Source: a virus. From it: 64,000 nucleotides of DNA. A model generated the notes under the pieces. It did no database searches and was not told the origin of the DNA. It worked only from the letters and a program-made list of their open reading frames with translations. The DNA lies in IMG/VR virus record IMGVR_UViG_3300035698_018317, positions 161,285 through 225,284 of that record. The stretch is one strand, 5' to 3'. Positions 31,872 through 39,831 of this stretch are shown here, piece after piece (the first letter of the stretch is position 1; each line of letters begins with the position of its first letter). Both the position numbers and the translations under genes were made by a program.

Positions 31872-33308
31872 GTGAAAAAAGCTTTTATAAAAACTCAAAA
31901 CACCTATTCATGGTTAACCACTAATAGTGATGAAGTAAGTACTGTCCTTTGGAAAGCATTACGATTCAGAGCTAAGAACTATTTCCATAGTAGATTGTAC
32001 AAACAAAGAATCTGGGATGGCTACACTGAATTCTATAAGAAAATTAGTGGTAGATTTCTTACAGGTTTACTTCCAGAAGTAAAAGCAGCGTTAAGATATT
32101 TGAATGTTTCATATCAAATTTCAGATGAGCGAAACACCATATCTCTATTACACAATGAAATAGATAAAAACTTTTTAAGTAATTTTGAGAAGGGTGGACG
32201 CCCCATTGAGCTTGAAGATTACCAAGTAGATTATACCAATCAAATTCTTAAACATAAACGTGGAATCATATTAGCACCAACTGCTAGTGGAAAGACTCTG
32301 GTGATGATGTGTATTCTTAAGTGCCTTAATGAAAAAACTCCTGCTTTGGTTTTGACCAATAGAAAAGGTCTCGCTCAACAAAACTATGAAGAAATGCAAG
32401 AGCTTGGAATCAAACGGGCTGGTGTATTACATTCAGACTGTAAAGAGCCAAATATTATTACGTGTGCCACATGGCAATCATTACACAGATTAGAGAAGTT
32501 ACTTCCTCATATACGAGTTGTTATTGTAGATGAAATCCATGAGATGATGTCAGATGGTCCTAAAAAGTTTTACAATAAGCTCAAAGGAACATGTGTGAGA
32601 GTAGCTGTTAGTGCAACTCCGTTTAAATTCGGTGGAAAAGATAAACCACAAAAATATTCCGTAAAGGGCTATTTTGGTCCCATTATGAAAACTAAATCAG
32701 CCTCGGCTGAAAAGGGCGTCTTAACTACAAAGAAATTGCAAGAACACGGAAGGCTATCAAAAACAAAATGCACCTTCTTCCCAGTTACAGAACCTCAATT
32801 GCCATATGCGATTTATTTGGATGCGGTTGAAAAGGGCATTTCCCAGAATTTATCTTTCAATAATATGGTCGCTAAACTTGCAAAAAGTTTAAAAGGAAGA
32901 ACTCTTGTAATAGTTGAGCGATTGGCCCATGGCGATTTGTTACATAATCTTCTACCTAATTCCTTATGGGTTCAAGGAAAAGATGATTTAAAAACCAGAA
33001 AGATAGTTGTTGATAGATTGCAAGAATTTCAAAATGATGTTGTTGCAATTGCTACTCAAGGAATCTTTAACACTGGTCTTAATGTTAAAGCTCACAATCT
33101 TATTAATGCCGCAGGTGGTCAGGCTGAACACGTTATTATCCAACGCTTTGGTAGAGGGTTGAGAACTGCTGACGATAAGGACTATTTAGACTATTATGAT
33201 TTTGTTTTTAAAATTAATGATTACTTAGAAGAACACAGTAAAAACAGGATTAAAATTCTCAAGAAGGAAGGTCACGAAATAAACATAAAAGATTCGTTTA
33301 TGCTCTAA
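31872..33308 (+). CDS. UvsW-like SF2 DNA helicase
   Basis: 478 aa. Motif I APTASGKT (135-142), motif II DEIH, motif III SATPF, and C-terminal motifs LNVKAHNLINAAGG and QRFGRGLRT. The first 110 residues match the UvsW N-terminal DNA-binding domain (KQRIWDGYTEFY). In T4, UvsW remodels replication forks and R-loops, aiding the switch to recombination-dependent replication. GTG start; TATAAT ends 5 nt upstream. Confidence 0.92.
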   Translation: MKKAFIKTQNTYSWLTTNSDEVSTVLWKALRFRAKNYFHSRLYKQRIWDGYTEFYKKISGRFLTGLLPEVKAALRYLNVSYQISDERNTISLLHNEIDKNFLSNFEKGGRPIELEDYQVDYTNQILKHKRGIILAPTASGKTLVMMCILKCLNEKTPALVLTNRKGLAQQNYEEMQELGIKRAGVLHSDCKEPNIITCATWQSLHRLEKLLPHIRVVIVDEIHEMMSDGPKKFYNKLKGTCVRVAVSATPFKFGGKDKPQKYSVKGYFGPIMKTKSASAEKGVLTTKKLQEHGRLSKTKCTFFPVTEPQLPYAIYLDAVEKGISQNLSFNNMVAKLAKSLKGRTLVIVERLAHGDLLHNLLPNSLWVQGKDDLKTRKIVVDRLQEFQNDVVAIATQGIFNTGLNVKAHNLINAAGGQAEHVIIQRFGRGLRTADDKDYLDYYDFVFKINDYLEEHSKNRIKILKKEGHEINIKDSFML

Positions 33309-33344
33309 GGCACCATTTCTAAGTTTCCATGCCTAAATACTGTA

Positions 33345-34538
33345 ATGGCGGTTGAATTCAAAATATGGTTAGAGAATAGTGACGTTGTTTCTTTTCTAGA
33401 AGGAATCAAGCGTTCTGTGTTAAGTTCTCTTAAAGCAGAAGATGGTAAAGTATCATTTAGTTTTCCTTCTTTTGAGTCACAACCATTAACTCTCGCTGCC
33501 CATCGTAAATTAAAAGGAAACATTCTTTCTGAAGGATACGGGCAACAAGGCAAATATGGCAAAGGAACTTTAGCTTTTAAAGCTGTTCAAAATCAAGTAT
33601 TTCCAGATTTAAATCAACAACAAGCTGATGTGTTCCAAAAAAGAATGCAACGTGGTCCCAAGGAAGTTGGAAAAGAAATGGGCCTTATGTTTGAGTTAGA
33701 AGTTTATTTATACTTACTCGAAGTAGCTAACCTCCAACCTAGAGGGGAAAGAGGTCCGGGTTGGGTAAGAACACAAAATATAGTTCAATACGAAACAATA
33801 AAAAAGAAAACAAGTAAAACTCTTGCTGACCAACTTGTGATGCTAGTAAGGTATCACGCTAAAGAATTAGCCACAAGTATGCTTAAACGCACACAACAGA
33901 TGCTTAAGGATTGTAAGGTAAGTTATATTGTGTTTAGTGGCGGTGAGTTCTTTAAAACACATGGAACGCATAGACAAACTGCTGATATGGTTTTAGGATG
34001 CAGTGAAAAAAGTGTGGGTCACTCTCTCAAATTCACAAGTGAAACAATGCCAACAATCGCTAATCTGTGGAATAAACAATCTTTCATTATGTTTGGTGGA
34101 AAAAAGATAGCCACGTTTTCAGACGAATTAGGGAAATATGAAGAAGGCAGTAAAGAAGAATCAAAATTTGTATTAGATAATCTGGAAGAATTAATTAAGG
34201 ATTTAGTTAATAAACCAGTTAAGTTAAATTATGTAATTAACAAACTTCTTCTTGGTGCCGAGGAAACAGGAGAAATTTCCAATACTGTTCCTGCATTTAG
34301 AAATTATATTAAAGGAAGAGGTGAAGCTGGTTTCGCCCCTGCAATTAGAAAAAACTTTAGAGTTTCTTATCAAGATGGTAACAAAATTCTCATTAAGCCA
34401 AATTCTGAAATTGGAGTAAGAAGAACAAAAAGTTATATAAACATATACATAACAGCACCCGACTCAAACACTCCTACCATAATCAAAGTTGAAGCAAAAA
34501 GAGGGCAAATTATAGTAAAAATGAGCGGGTTGATTTAA
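33345..34538 (+). CDS. Capsid-targeting-like N-terminus plus PD-(D/E)XK-like domain
   Basis: 397 aa. Starts MAVEFKIWLENSD, matching the shared motif. The central part has MGLMFELEVYLYLL (Glu117/119), then TADMVLGCSEKS (Asp214) and HSLKF (Lys229), the E...D...xxK layout of restriction-endonuclease-like folds. The C-terminal 150 residues are helical then beta-rich. Inferred: a nuclease-like protein packaged in the head. Ends inside a terminator. Confidence 0.6.
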   Translation: MAVEFKIWLENSDVVSFLEGIKRSVLSSLKAEDGKVSFSFPSFESQPLTLAAHRKLKGNILSEGYGQQGKYGKGTLAFKAVQNQVFPDLNQQQADVFQKRMQRGPKEVGKEMGLMFELEVYLYLLEVANLQPRGERGPGWVRTQNIVQYETIKKKTSKTLADQLVMLVRYHAKELATSMLKRTQQMLKDCKVSYIVFSGGEFFKTHGTHRQTADMVLGCSEKSVGHSLKFTSETMPTIANLWNKQSFIMFGGKKIATFSDELGKYEEGSKEESKFVLDNLEELIKDLVNKPVKLNYVINKLLLGAEETGEISNTVPAFRNYIKGRGEAGFAPAIRKNFRVSYQDGNKILIKPNSEIGVRRTKSYINIYITAPDSNTPTIIKVEAKRGQIIVKMSGLI

Positions 34539-34552
34539 ACCCGCTCATTTTT
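34517..34552. terminator. Bidirectional terminator overlapping two gene ends
   Basis: 15-bp stem AAAAATGAGCGGGTT / AACCCGCTCATTTTT, 6-nt loop. The left arm and loop lie in the stop region of the gene at 33345; the right arm reaches the end of the gene at 34551. Confidence 0.88.
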
Positions 34553-35231
34553 ACTTTTTCCTTTCCAAAATCTCTTCTGGAGTAAGATTAGGTTGCCATT
34601 GTCTGATTTTTTTTCTGAGAACTGACAGAGGGACACCATGTTCGTTGCCACTAACTCCATACTTATCAGCCATACCTTGATGATGCCCAGCTAAGAACCT
34701 TGCAAAATCTTCTAATTGTGTTCCATATTGTCCTTTATCAGACAACATATGAGCATGGTCTTGCCACCAAGGAGAAGTTGGTTCTTGTATGTAAGTCACA
34801 TATCCAGCTTTTTGAGCAGCAATAACGTAATTTTCCATTTCCCATGCTTGGACATTAGTGTTGTCAATAATGATAGGATGGACATTTTCAGATAGAGCCT
34901 TTTTAAATCTCCTGAAGTTCCAATCATGAGCGGCCCGTAATTTATCTCCACTCCAATTTTCTCTATAAGTTTCTGGCTCTAATTCTGCATAGTATGCTTC
35001 GTCAATTTCTTCACCACGTTCAAGTTTATCTTGTTTTTCTTTGATAATCTCTAATATGAAAAAATCATCCGAGCCAAAGATATGACTTGCAGGGTCTAAA
35101 TTTTCTCCGTATTGTTTTAAAACTTCTTTAGCGGTATAACTTTTACCACTTCCTGAAATACCTCTCATGATAACACAGGTTTTTTGTTCTTTACGGTCTA
35201 CGTAATTTACGAATCTCATTCCATCACTCAT
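34551..35231 (-). CDS. N4BP2/AAA_33-type polynucleotide kinase-like protein
   Basis: 226 aa from the ATG at 35231, overlapping the previous stop as ATGA. Walker A GISGSGKSYTAK, then IIDNTNVQAWEMENYV, GY.TYIQEP and PWW, the signature of N4BP2-like P-loop kinases that phosphorylate 5'-OH ends or other small substrates. A basic helical C-terminus follows. Paired with a histidine phosphatase; an RNA or nucleotide repair role is plausible. Confidence 0.78.
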   Translation of the reverse strand: MSDGMRFVNYVDRKEQKTCVIMRGISGSGKSYTAKEVLKQYGENLDPASHIFGSDDFFILEIIKEKQDKLERGEEIDEAYYAELEPETYRENWSGDKLRAAHDWNFRRFKKALSENVHPIIIDNTNVQAWEMENYVIAAQKAGYVTYIQEPTSPWWQDHAHMLSDKGQYGTQLEDFARFLAGHHQGMADKYGVSGNEHGVPLSVLRKKIRQWQPNLTPEEILERKK

Positions 35232-35899
35232 TTGTATACCACCTTTGAAAACCATATAGGTTCTTCATCCACAATCCAAGTCATTCCGCAATTTTTCATG
35301 CCGCTAATGAATGCACTGCTATGTTTTGCTACTTCTTCTGAAAAATCTTCATTGTTAGATTCTAATATTTTACTAGCTTTTTCACATTCTTTCTTTATTT
35401 CCTCACGGGTATTTCCGATTGCAAGTTTAGAAAACATTACAGACGGAGCACCGTGTGTGACTAATACGTATTTATCATGTCCAGATTTTTTTAGGTCCAG
35501 AAGTAGTTCAAGAGAACGGTCTATCCAAACATCAATAGACTCTGGATTAAATTTTCTACTGTCATCGTCTAACCAATCATTAGGCCAACCAATATTCTGA
35601 AAAAGTAAAGACCTATTTGGAATATCAATTATTTCAGGGTTATGAAATCTATACTCACCCAATCTGTCATCTACATGAAATTCAGTCTCCAATATTTCAG
35701 ACAAAACAGATGCGGTCTGTAGAGTTCTATTATAGGGGCTAACAAGCCCTTTGTAATCCTCAAATTTAAAATTTTCGTACAACCAAGTAGCTGTTCTACA
35801 AACTTGAGTCATCCCTGCATCTGTCAAGGTGCTATCTAAGTTATAAGTAACCCCCATATTACGACGACTTTCTGCATGTCTAATTATCAATAATTCCAT
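35228..35899 (-). CDS. Histidine phosphatase (phosphoglycerate-mutase-like)
   Basis: 223 aa. RHAESRRN at residues 7-14 (catalytic His), LVSPYNRTLQTA (second Arg), and LVTHGAPSV (second His) give a complete active site. Substrate unknown. Coupled by ATGA to the kinase that follows, so the pair may act on the same phosphate group. Confidence 0.85.
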   Translation of the reverse strand: MELLIIRHAESRRNMGVTYNLDSTLTDAGMTQVCRTATWLYENFKFEDYKGLVSPYNRTLQTASVLSEILETEFHVDDRLGEYRFHNPEIIDIPNRSLLFQNIGWPNDWLDDDSRKFNPESIDVWIDRSLELLLDLKKSGHDKYVLVTHGAPSVMFSKLAIGNTREEIKKECEKASKILESNNEDFSEEVAKHSSAFISGMKNCGMTWIVDEEPIWFSKVVYK

Positions 35900-35939
35900 A
35901 CTGTTATTTTACAATAAAAGGCAATAAATTTCCAATGAT

Positions 35940-36752
35940 TTATACGAAACGTAAAGGTAATGGTAGTTTTTTCCCATATGGCATAAAAATGGCATCTATT
36001 ACATGGGTGGGTGATAATGTTTTAATTAAACTATTAAAATCTATTTCGGTCCAAACACATCCGCCTTTAAATGTACGAGCATAATAAATGACTTCATAAC
36101 CAAATGACATGATTTGATATAAAGTTCTTTTGATGTTTTCACCCGTATTGGTGCGACATGCATTACAATTTAATTCGATAAATAGAATTGGGCATTCATC
36201 AAAAATTTTCATACCACCTCTTAAGACGAATTTTTCCACACCTTCTACATCCATTTTTACAACATCTATATGAGGAAGTTTTAGGTTGTCTAGCTTTTTT
36301 ACTTCGATATCGGTTTTTATAGCATCAGATTCATGATGATTAACAGTAGTAAAATGGCTTTGTCCGGGGTGTGAGGGAAGATGACAAAATACTCTAGTTT
36401 CATCTTGGTCCCACAAACCTATGTTGTGACAAGTGATGTTATCACATTTATTTAATTCAATAGTTTTCAATAAATGTTTAAAGTTTTCTTTACTGGGTTC
36501 GATTGCAATAACTTCTTTGGCTAATTTAGATGCGAATACACTGTGTATTCCAACATTAGCTCCGATATCTAAAAACACATCATCTGAACTAAGAATTTTT
36601 TCTAAAGCACCTTGGACATGAGGTTCCCACTGCTGGTGCATGTCTAATGCTTGTTCTATATAACCGTCATTTTCGTCAAATCCTGAGATAGAAAGACAAT
36701 CCACACCCATTCTTTCTCTTAATTTTTTTGGGATTTGTAGTTTCCTAATCAT
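35940..36752 (-). CDS. FkbM-family methyltransferase
   Basis: 270 aa. SAM motif I FLDIGANVGIHSVFASKLA, acidic motif VIAIEPSKEN, then VVKMDVEGVEKFVLRGG and LFIELN, all classic for FkbM enzymes. These usually O-methylate sugars of surface glycans, fitting the nearby glycan genes. The C-terminal region with Cys may be a lid. Confidence 0.87.
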   Translation of the reverse strand: MIRKLQIPKKLRERMGVDCLSISGFDENDGYIEQALDMHQQWEPHVQGALEKILSSDDVFLDIGANVGIHSVFASKLAKEVIAIEPSKENFKHLLKTIELNKCDNITCHNIGLWDQDETRVFCHLPSHPGQSHFTTVNHHESDAIKTDIEVKKLDNLKLPHIDVVKMDVEGVEKFVLRGGMKIFDECPILFIELNCNACRTNTGENIKRTLYQIMSFGYEVIYYARTFKGGCVWTEIDFNSLIKTLSPTHVIDAIFMPYGKKLPLPLRFV

Positions 36753-36820
36753 GTAAATAAAAGAGTAAATTTAAGAAAAAACAACTATTTTTTAACCCAT
36801 TTTATGATATAATACATGTT

Positions 36821-37243
36821 ATGAAAGTATTATCATTAATATTAACTATTTTAAGTCTTTGTTCAGTATTAAATGCTGATGTGGTTTCAAACACCCATTT
36901 TCGACCTAGAAAAGAATATGTTGTTCCATGGCAAGCAGACGGAAATACAGAGATAAATTATAATTTAGATTCACCACTCCATGTGCAAATTTCACCCACA
37001 CACACATACAAGAGATTCGATTTGATATCTATTTTGCCAGATGAATATTATGGCATATCAGAATTATATACTTTGAGTTTTTATGAAGATATGGATTTAG
37101 GGATAGAAAATGGGTTAAGTGCCAATTGGTATAGAATAAGATTTAAAGCGTATTATACTGAAAGCCCGGAATATGAGAATATTCCAGAACCATCTACTTT
37201 GATTCTGCTTTCCGTTTTAGGTTTTATTTTTATTAAAATATAA
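36821..37243 (+). CDS. PEP-CTERM (exosortase-sorted) secreted protein
   Basis: 140 aa. An N-terminal signal peptide (MKVLSLILTILSLCSVLNA) and a C-terminal IPEPSTLILLSVLGFIFIKI tail: the PEP motif, a hydrophobic segment and a Lys, just as in exosortase substrates. The middle is beta-rich. The tail should be cleaved by the host's exosortase and anchored at the surface. TATAAT ends 7 nt before the ATG. Unusual in a phage. Confidence 0.82.
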   Translation: MKVLSLILTILSLCSVLNADVVSNTHFRPRKEYVVPWQADGNTEINYNLDSPLHVQISPTHTYKRFDLISILPDEYYGISELYTLSFYEDMDLGIENGLSANWYRIRFKAYYTESPEYENIPEPSTLILLSVLGFIFIKI

Positions 37244-37266
37244 GGGAAGACAATAAATATGTTGAC

Positions 37267-37662
37267 ATGAAAACATTTACAAAATTTATATTAGAACAAG
37301 ACGAGCAAATTGCTATTGATGAATTCCCGTTTGAACTGGAAGATATTATATCTTGTGAAACACAGCATTTAGGCCCATGTACTACTCCAGAAGCAATTGC
37401 CCATATAAAACTGGCACAAAAGACAGCTAAAATTTTAGGAGTTGTCAAAGCTTTTGGATACGGTAGTGATTTTAAAAAATCTACTCCTGATGATTTCATT
37501 TATGAGGTGACAGTGGAATATATGGAAAAGGCTCTTGACGAAATTCCAAATTCAAGATTAATACAAAGACCATATTTTGCCAATCCGGGTGAGCGTACTT
37601 ATAAAAACAGAATGTTAATTGGTGTTAATCAAGAAGGTAAATCCTCAGTGTTTATGAATTAA
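37267..37662 (+). CDS. Hypothetical protein with capsid-targeting-like N-terminus
   Basis: 131 aa starting MKTFTKFILEQDEQ, the closest match in the window to the T4 targeting sequence (MKTYQEFIAE), with an I-L-E cleavage-type site. The remainder has a helical middle (ALDEIPNSRLIQRPYF) and no known domain. It converges on the ART-like gene; their stops overlap by four bases. Confidence 0.75.
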   Translation: MKTFTKFILEQDEQIAIDEFPFELEDIISCETQHLGPCTTPEAIAHIKLAQKTAKILGVVKAFGYGSDFKKSTPDDFIYEVTVEYMEKALDEIPNSRLIQRPYFANPGERTYKNRMLIGVNQEGKSSVFMN

Positions 37663-38012
37663 ACTTTGCTTCTGCCAATTATTTCTACTTGAGAGGGATT
37701 AAAGACAAAACCATCGAAGTGGTCCCCTCTAGGAAGAATCGCTCCATCATAACCTTGTTGTTCAAGTTGGTCGAGTACAAGTTGATTATATTCTTTCCAA
37801 CCAGCAGGATTTTGTAAATTAACTTTTAGTTCAAGAATATATCCTGACCCTTGTGCCCCTGCTTCTCCAGATTCAATAGATGTTTTATCAGATGTAAACC
37901 AAATTAAACCTTGAGTTGCTTTTTTTAAATTAAATGTCTTAAACCTTTTATCTGTACCGTGATATACGGTCTGTGTGATGACAGATGATTCAAGGTATTG
38001 TTTGAACTCCAT
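37659..38012 (-). CDS. ADP-ribosyltransferase-like protein with capsid-targeting-like N-terminus
   Basis: 117 aa. Residues 1-10 MEFKQYLESS fit the shared head motif. Residues 15-115 match the small ART fold seen in phage and mobile-element polyvalent proteins: VYHGTDKRFKTF (His18), GLIWFTSDK, a YIL.LKVNLQNPA strand, QQGYDGAIL and FVFNPSQVEIIG. T4 Alt is likewise a head-packaged ADP-ribosyltransferase. Activity is inferred. Confidence 0.75.
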   Translation of the reverse strand: MEFKQYLESSVITQTVYHGTDKRFKTFNLKKATQGLIWFTSDKTSIESGEAGAQGSGYILELKVNLQNPAGWKEYNQLVLDQLEQQGYDGAILPRGDHFDGFVFNPSQVEIIGRSKV

Positions 38013-38014
38013 GT

Positions 38015-38290
38015 TTAAATACCATTAATTCCACTTAAAGCATCGGCTAATTCTTTAATCTCAATGCCGTTCTTAATTCTATCGTGTATCTCTGGGTCAG
38101 CAGCAGAATTCACTGGTCCCCATTGAAGTAAATCCCCTATTAATTCAGGCGTAAATTCATTTGTATTCATAGATAGAAGTTGCTCATCATCGTCAATTCC
38201 CGTCTTTGATTTCAAAAATTCTAGCAGCCCAGTCTGTATTGCAGCCTGCTCTGAATTACCCTGTTCTAACCATGTCTTAAATTTCATCAT
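38015..38290 (-). CDS. Hypothetical protein with capsid-targeting-like N-terminus
   Basis: 91 aa (two adjacent ATGs, 38290 and 38287). MKFKTWLEQGNSEQ fits the motif, with an L-E-Q-G cleavage-like site. The rest is helical and acidic (IKELADALSGI). Two bases upstream of the ART-like gene on the same strand, so the two are coupled. Confidence 0.7.
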   Translation of the reverse strand: MMKFKTWLEQGNSEQAAIQTGLLEFLKSKTGIDDDEQLLSMNTNEFTPELIGDLLQWGPVNSAADPEIHDRIKNGIEIKELADALSGINGI

Positions 38291-38322
38291 AACAATTCTA
38301 TTTAGTGAGCCTAAATAAGATA

Positions 38323-39105
38323 ATGAATAAAAGTTTTAAATCTTGGATATTCAATGAGAAAGCTGATATATTTGGTTTTGATAAGAAAATAGAACCAATC
38401 AAATGGAAAAAGCTTCAAGACCCCTCTGACAACTTACGAGTAGACGAGGTTCTCAAAGAAATCACAAAAAGTGATTTAGGAATAAAGTGTGGTCGTCAAC
38501 TATGGTCTAACATTGTTGAATGGGGTTATTTTACAGGTGCTATCAAAGTAGAATCTCATCCTGCTTCCTTTTCTTTAGAAGTAAAAAGAAAAGTTGAAGA
38601 TTTAGAAGGTAAAACTGTATGGGTCACTAAGCGAGTTGTGTCTATTCTTGAAACTAAAAAAGGACAAGAAGCAGAAATAGCAAGCGGGATGATAGATGAA
38701 TGCCGAAAAATTGATGAAGAAATGGTTGATATGCCATCAAGAGATTTCACCAAAATTGAAAATCTAGTATCAAAGATATCCTATCATATGAGGCTTAAAG
38801 CCCAAGAAAAGTTCATCTTCAAAGGTGTAAAGAAGATGAAAGAAAATAGTTATATAACAAATTGGCAAATGGCTGGAATGGGTGTAGAAGCACCATCCCA
38901 AAGAAGAGTAGAACAATTCACATTAAATACGACATATTATCCTGAAAGGGGTGTGATTCGATGTTGGGCCTCTGATATAGGTTCAGAATCAGGTGGTGAC
39001 TTTGCGTGGAAAATACGACCAAGTGAATGGGATTTATATTTTGTTCCAACACAGTCTATTGATGAAATTGTTAAAGCAAATGTAGTAATGTTCGAGATGT
39101 ATTAA
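38323..39105 (+). CDS. Hypothetical protein with capsid-targeting-like N-terminus
   Basis: 260 aa from the ATG at 38323 (MNKSFKSWIFNEKADIF). The first 13 residues carry F-K-S-W-I. The middle has beta strands (GAIKVESHPASFSLEVKRK) and a helical segment. No known domain. Confidence 0.7.
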   Translation: MNKSFKSWIFNEKADIFGFDKKIEPIKWKKLQDPSDNLRVDEVLKEITKSDLGIKCGRQLWSNIVEWGYFTGAIKVESHPASFSLEVKRKVEDLEGKTVWVTKRVVSILETKKGQEAEIASGMIDECRKIDEEMVDMPSRDFTKIENLVSKISYHMRLKAQEKFIFKGVKKMKENSYITNWQMAGMGVEAPSQRRVEQFTLNTTYYPERGVIRCWASDIGSESGGDFAWKIRPSEWDLYFVPTQSIDEIVKANVVMFEMY

Positions 39106-39116
39106 GAGAGGAAACT

Positions 39117-39326
39117 ATGGCAACAGCTAAAAAAGCAGCACATGATATGGTAAAAGCATTAACTACTGTTTTTAAAAAGTATCCTCTTGCAACTAGAAAA
39201 AGAGCTTGGCATGGGTTAATGACAGATAAAGGTCATAAGACAATGGAAGATTTACTACTTCATCCTAATAAACCATTAAATAGAATAAAATCATTCTCAT
39301 TCAAAGAATGGGTAGAAAATAATTAG
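39117..39326 (+). CDS. Small basic protein with the motif at its C-terminus
   Basis: 69 aa, start preceded by GAGAGG. Basic and helical (MVKALTTVFKKYPLATRKRAW). The last ten residues IKSFSFKEWVENN contain the same F-K-x-W-V-E pattern that other local proteins have at the N-terminus, which may be coincidence or a C-terminal targeting variant. Its stop overlaps the opposing gene's stop. Confidence 0.6.
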   Translation: MATAKKAAHDMVKALTTVFKKYPLATRKRAWHGLMTDKGHKTMEDLLLHPNKPLNRIKSFSFKEWVENN

Positions 39327-39829
39327 CCACCCCAACCACGGGTTGAACCCCTCCGAATTTTGTGGCCAAAGCCTGCAAATTCTTTATCAAGTTCGTGTAA
39401 TCTTTTTAAATATGCTTTTTCTTCTTTTAATGCCAATGTCATTTCTACAATGCAATCCGCAATATTACGCCGAGATTGCATGAGATTTTTTAAAGTCATA
39501 AATACAGCCATGTCTGTCCGTGGTGATATTACTAGTTTTGCAGAGGAACGATGCATAACCACCCTAATTTTACTCCCATTAGGTATTTTTGTTTTCAAAT
39601 TCTTCAAACGTGGACGTAATGATGCAATGGCTGATGACAACCATTTTTTGATTTTGCACAAGTCAGATAATTTGAAAGTTAAATCAGGTGCCTCAAACCT
39701 AACTATAGCCCGACACTTCCCACGACCAAGGCTGGCGGTTAGGCGTTGATTCTTCAAATCAGTAATATCTAAATAATAATTTGCATCAATATTAGAATGC
39801 CGGTCATTATAAGTAGGGTAATTCTTCAT
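39323..39829 (-). CDS. Hypothetical protein
   Basis: 168 aa. N-terminal beta-rich part (KCRAIVRFEAPDLTFKLSDL), then long basic helices with coiled-coil character (ALKEEKAYLKRLHELDKEF). Ends with a Gly/Arg-rich tail. Two bases after the duplicated protein at 39832; co-transcribed. Not recognised. Confidence 0.6.
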   Translation of the reverse strand: MKNYPTYNDRHSNIDANYYLDITDLKNQRLTASLGRGKCRAIVRFEAPDLTFKLSDLCKIKKWLSSAIASLRPRLKNLKTKIPNGSKIRVVMHRSSAKLVISPRTDMAVFMTLKNLMQSRRNIADCIVEMTLALKEEKAYLKRLHELDKEFAGFGHKIRRGSTRGWGG

Positions 39830-39831
39830 TC

